Assembly (NCBI GenBank): GCA_022885665.1
Contig: JAGQDJ010000170.1
Span: forward strand, 170,722-234,721
Reading direction: 5' to 3'
Length of the DNA: 64,000 bases
Source: Triops longicaudatus
Taxonomy: Eukaryota; Arthropoda; Branchiopoda; Notostraca; Triopsidae
Made by a program: the position numbers and the translations under genes. Below are positions 63,368 through 64,000 of the stretch, one piece after another. The notes beneath the pieces are model-generated. The model had not been told where the DNA came from. It ran no database searches and saw nothing but the letters and a program-made list of their open reading frames with translations. How positions within the stretch are numbered: position 1 is the stretch's first letter; every line of letters begins with the position of its first letter.

Positions 63368-63577
63368 CTATTTCTGATTCAAGAATTGACCAATGGCTTC
63401 GGTGTCTCGCTTGAGCCACGCTGCGTTAAGCCGAATCGACTCCACACCTTGTTGGATTGCTCGCTCAGTACCCGGATGGTGATGCTCTTTGAAAAACGCT
63501 TCTACTTCAAGCGCCTTGTCCTCGGAAGCAAATTCCTCCAAAACGGTTTTCAGCAAACGCGCCAATAAAAACATGCC
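63368..63577 (-). CDS. NPEPPS: Last coding exon of a puromycin-sensitive aminopeptidase-like M1 metallopeptidase (partial gene)
   Basis: This is the carboxy-terminal exon, 69 codons ending in TAG. It starts with Gly right after a splice acceptor (TTTACAAATTTAG, AG at 63578-63579 on the plus numbering), so the Met at codon 2 is internal and not a start. Visible motifs are the FLLARLLK opening, FFKEHHHPGTERAIQQ in the middle, NAAWLKRD, and a final FLNQK. These match the end of the ERAP1_C-type helical domain of cytosolic puromycin-sensitive aminopeptidase, a zinc exopeptidase that trims N-terminal residues from peptides. The catalytic HExxH and GAMEN parts belong to upstream exons outside the window. 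The NAAWLKRD tail is typical of the NPEPPS branch. Other M1 members (ENPEP, ANPEP, ERAP-like) are less likely, but one exon cannot exclude them. It is the only exon in the window recognised by homology. Confidence 0.85.
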   Translation of the reverse strand, partial: GMFLLARLLKTVLEEFASEDKALEVEAFFKEHHHPGTERAIQQGVESIRLNAAWLKRDTEAIGQFLNQK

Positions 63578-64000
63578 CTAAATTTGTAAAAATGCCAACA
63601 ACAGTTTTAACAGTCACTACTTTTTTTCAAAACGAGCTGTAACAAATCAAGCTATCCAACCAAACTTCCAAGCTATGTTATTAAACGCAAAGCAAAGACG
63701 TTAAGCTTTAACTTACACGAAAAACGGTTAGACAACACACAAAGAAAATGGTCTTTCAGCAGAAAATTCACTAAGTTAATGTCCGCTGCCCGGAAATGAC
63801 CCGGGCAGTGGACATTAACAAAATACCCAAAACAATAAACAAAGCTTGTCAACACGACTTTAGTTTCAAACAAACCAAACGCCCAGTACTTATGATCGAT
63901 ACTACGAATCAAAGTTCTCCGTCATTTCCCAACACCTCATATTAAAATTCCAATTCTTTTAGTACCGCGTAACAAACAAAAACGTAAAGGCAATGTAAAT
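63578..64000 (-). other. Intron segment of the aminopeptidase gene (upstream of its last exon)
   Basis: This stretch lies upstream, in the minus-strand sense, of the acceptor of the last aminopeptidase exon and runs off the window. I looked for the preceding exon, which in the family carries an aromatic-rich segment just before the FLLARLLK-like start, and found none. The 79-codon minus-strand frame at 63673-63912 has no family resemblance. A strong hairpin sits at 63775-63819. Confidence 0.7.
63775..63819. repeat. Intronic inverted repeat: 19-bp arms, 7-nt loop
   Basis: The left arm GTTAATGTCCGCTGCCCGG (63775-63793) and the right arm CCGGGCAGTGGACATTAAC (63801-63819) are reverse complements except at one position. 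The loop is AAATGAC. In a plus-strand transcript the odd pair is a G.U wobble; in a minus-strand transcript it is an A.C mismatch. Pairing stops abruptly at both arm ends. It lies within the aminopeptidase intron. It could be the core of a fold-back transposon, a small-RNA precursor, or a protein-binding palindrome. The 7-nt loop and 19-bp stem are short for a standard pre-miRNA. Confidence 0.85.

Noticed and set aside
1..64000. CRISPR arrays, bacterial operons, rRNA genes, integrases or phage genes
   Set aside because: No regularly spaced repeats, no dense same-strand coding, no recognisable prokaryotic proteins; the sequence has eukaryotic non-coding character throughout.

Overview
This window looks like animal (metazoan) nuclear DNA, and almost all of it is non-coding. 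It is AT-rich (roughly 37-38% G+C by eye, not counted). It has no bacterial-style gene packing: no operons, no long open frames, no rRNA and no tRNA. It carries decayed miniature DNA transposons, microsatellites and long homopolymer tracts. The only protein-coding sequence I can identify by homology is one exon at the right end. The transposon and repeat style and the moderate GC would fit a cnidarian such as a coral or sea anemone, but no sequence here settles the lineage.

Layout. The last coding exon of a puromycin-sensitive aminopeptidase-like gene (M1 metallopeptidase, C-terminal ERAP1_C-type domain) lies on the minus strand at 63368-63577. The rest of that gene continues beyond the right edge. 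An intron segment (63578-64000) contains a striking 19-bp-arm hairpin. Everything left of 63368, about 63 kb, has no recognisable gene. The longest open frames there (187, 154, 148 and 138 codons) match no family I know, and frames of 120-150 codons are expected by chance at this base composition.

The non-coding part holds three miniature inverted-repeat transposons: a pogo/Tigger-like element at 11494-11671, a likely hAT-type element at 55803-55987, and a clear hAT-type element with an intact 8-bp target duplication at 58049-58231. It also holds an uninterrupted (ATT)32 array at 17184-17279, an AT microsatellite near 59.1-59.2 kb, and a set of poly-G/poly-C tracts. A perfect 288-bp duplication flanks a single N at 59454 and looks like an assembly join artefact. 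A possible retroposed RNA fragment with an A20 tail lies at 58443-58550.

Between these are islands richer in GC, CpG and transcription-factor-like motifs (about 4.2, 6.0, 21.6, 25.1, 35.3, 41.2-42.7, 54.1-54.7, 60.9 and 62.6 kb). They alternate with very AT-rich filler (for example 20.4-20.96, 26.7-26.95, 36.0-36.4 and 44.7-44.9 kb). This pattern would suit a gene desert with cis-regulatory elements, but that is inference from motif content alone. I found no evidence of a new multi-gene biological system. The best leads are the intronic hairpin, the CACGTG/CRE cluster downstream of the aminopeptidase, the repeated homeodomain/Fox-like 17-mers at 25.1 kb, and the transposon relics.
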